Shown here: in pieces, positions 7,318 to 7,402 of the stretch
Numbering within the stretch: position 1 is the stretch's first letter
Layout: the number at the start of each line of letters is the position of its first letter
Assembly (NCBI GenBank): GCA_903839355.1
Contig: CAIMBV010000234.1
Location: 1-7,402 of the forward strand
Source of the DNA: an uncultured Actinomycetes bacterium
GTDB taxonomy: Bacteria > Actinomycetota > Actinomycetes > Nanopelagicales > Nanopelagicaceae
Direction of reading: 5' to 3'
DNA: 7,402 nucleotides
Program-made: the position numbers and the translations under genes
Notes under the pieces: model-generated
Told to the model about the DNA's origin: nothing
Databases searched by the model: none
What the model saw: the letters and a program-made list of their open reading frames with translations, nothing else

Positions 7318-7402
7318 CGGAGAATGAGGGATTTGAACCCTCGAAAGGTTGCCCTTTACACGCTTTCCAAGCGTGCGCACTCGGCCGCTATGCGAATTCT
7401 CC
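7318..7402 (-). tRNA. tRNA-Ser (anticodon GGA), no encoded CCA
   Basis: An 85-nt class II tRNA on the minus strand, with its 5' end exactly at the window edge. Acceptor GGAGAAT pairs with ATTCTCC, then discriminator G, then CTT instead of CCA, so the CCA must be added by the nucleotidyltransferase. The anticodon stem CACGC/GCGTG encloses TTGGAAA, giving GGA, which reads UCC and UCU. The variable arm (AAAGG/CCTTT) and T arm (GAGGG, TTCAAAT, CCCTC) are intact. Confidence 0.95.

Overview
The window looks like a compact, medium-GC actinobacterial chromosome segment. The best phylum markers are the actinobacteria-specific tRNA-deaminase-associated protein next to tadA, an ACT-domain malic enzyme, and a KimA-like permease whose C-terminal OB-fold resembles a stand-alone actinobacterial protein. 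Tight spacing, TAATG gene overlaps, probable leaderless starts and non-extreme codon GC suggest a streamlined, lower-GC actinobacterium, such as a freshwater acI/Nanopelagicales-type organism. That lineage is inference; no GC content was computed.

Region 1 (1-3018, minus strand) is a probable operon transcribed right to left: upp (uracil salvage), a malic enzyme with an N-terminal ACT domain that overlaps upp by one base, and after 47 bp a GH1 beta-glucosidase cut by the window edge. Region 2 (3083-4119, plus strand) diverges from upp. It holds the deaminase-associated gene, tadA (A34-to-I editing of tRNA-Arg) overlapping it by one base, and tRNA-Ser(CGA) 17 bp further on. The 64 bp between the two inferred start codons hold two back-to-back candidate promoters that share one -35 segment.

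Region 3 (4130-6484, minus strand) is a 784-residue KimA/KUP-type APC permease, probably a potassium importer. It has a USP-like cytosolic domain and an unusual C-terminal OB-fold fusion. Its start is GTG with a good ribosome binding site, and a candidate promoter about 40 bp upstream carries a 7-bp inverted repeat.

Region 4 (about 6590-7402) is less ordinary. It holds an unrecognised minus-strand frame rich in AGA/AGG arginine codons, a small unrecognised plus-strand protein of 92 residues with normal codons, and tRNA-Ser(GGA) on the minus strand ending exactly at the window edge.

No CRISPR array, insertion sequence, defence system or clear rho-independent terminator was seen. The strongest lead for new biology is the permease-OB-fold fusion.
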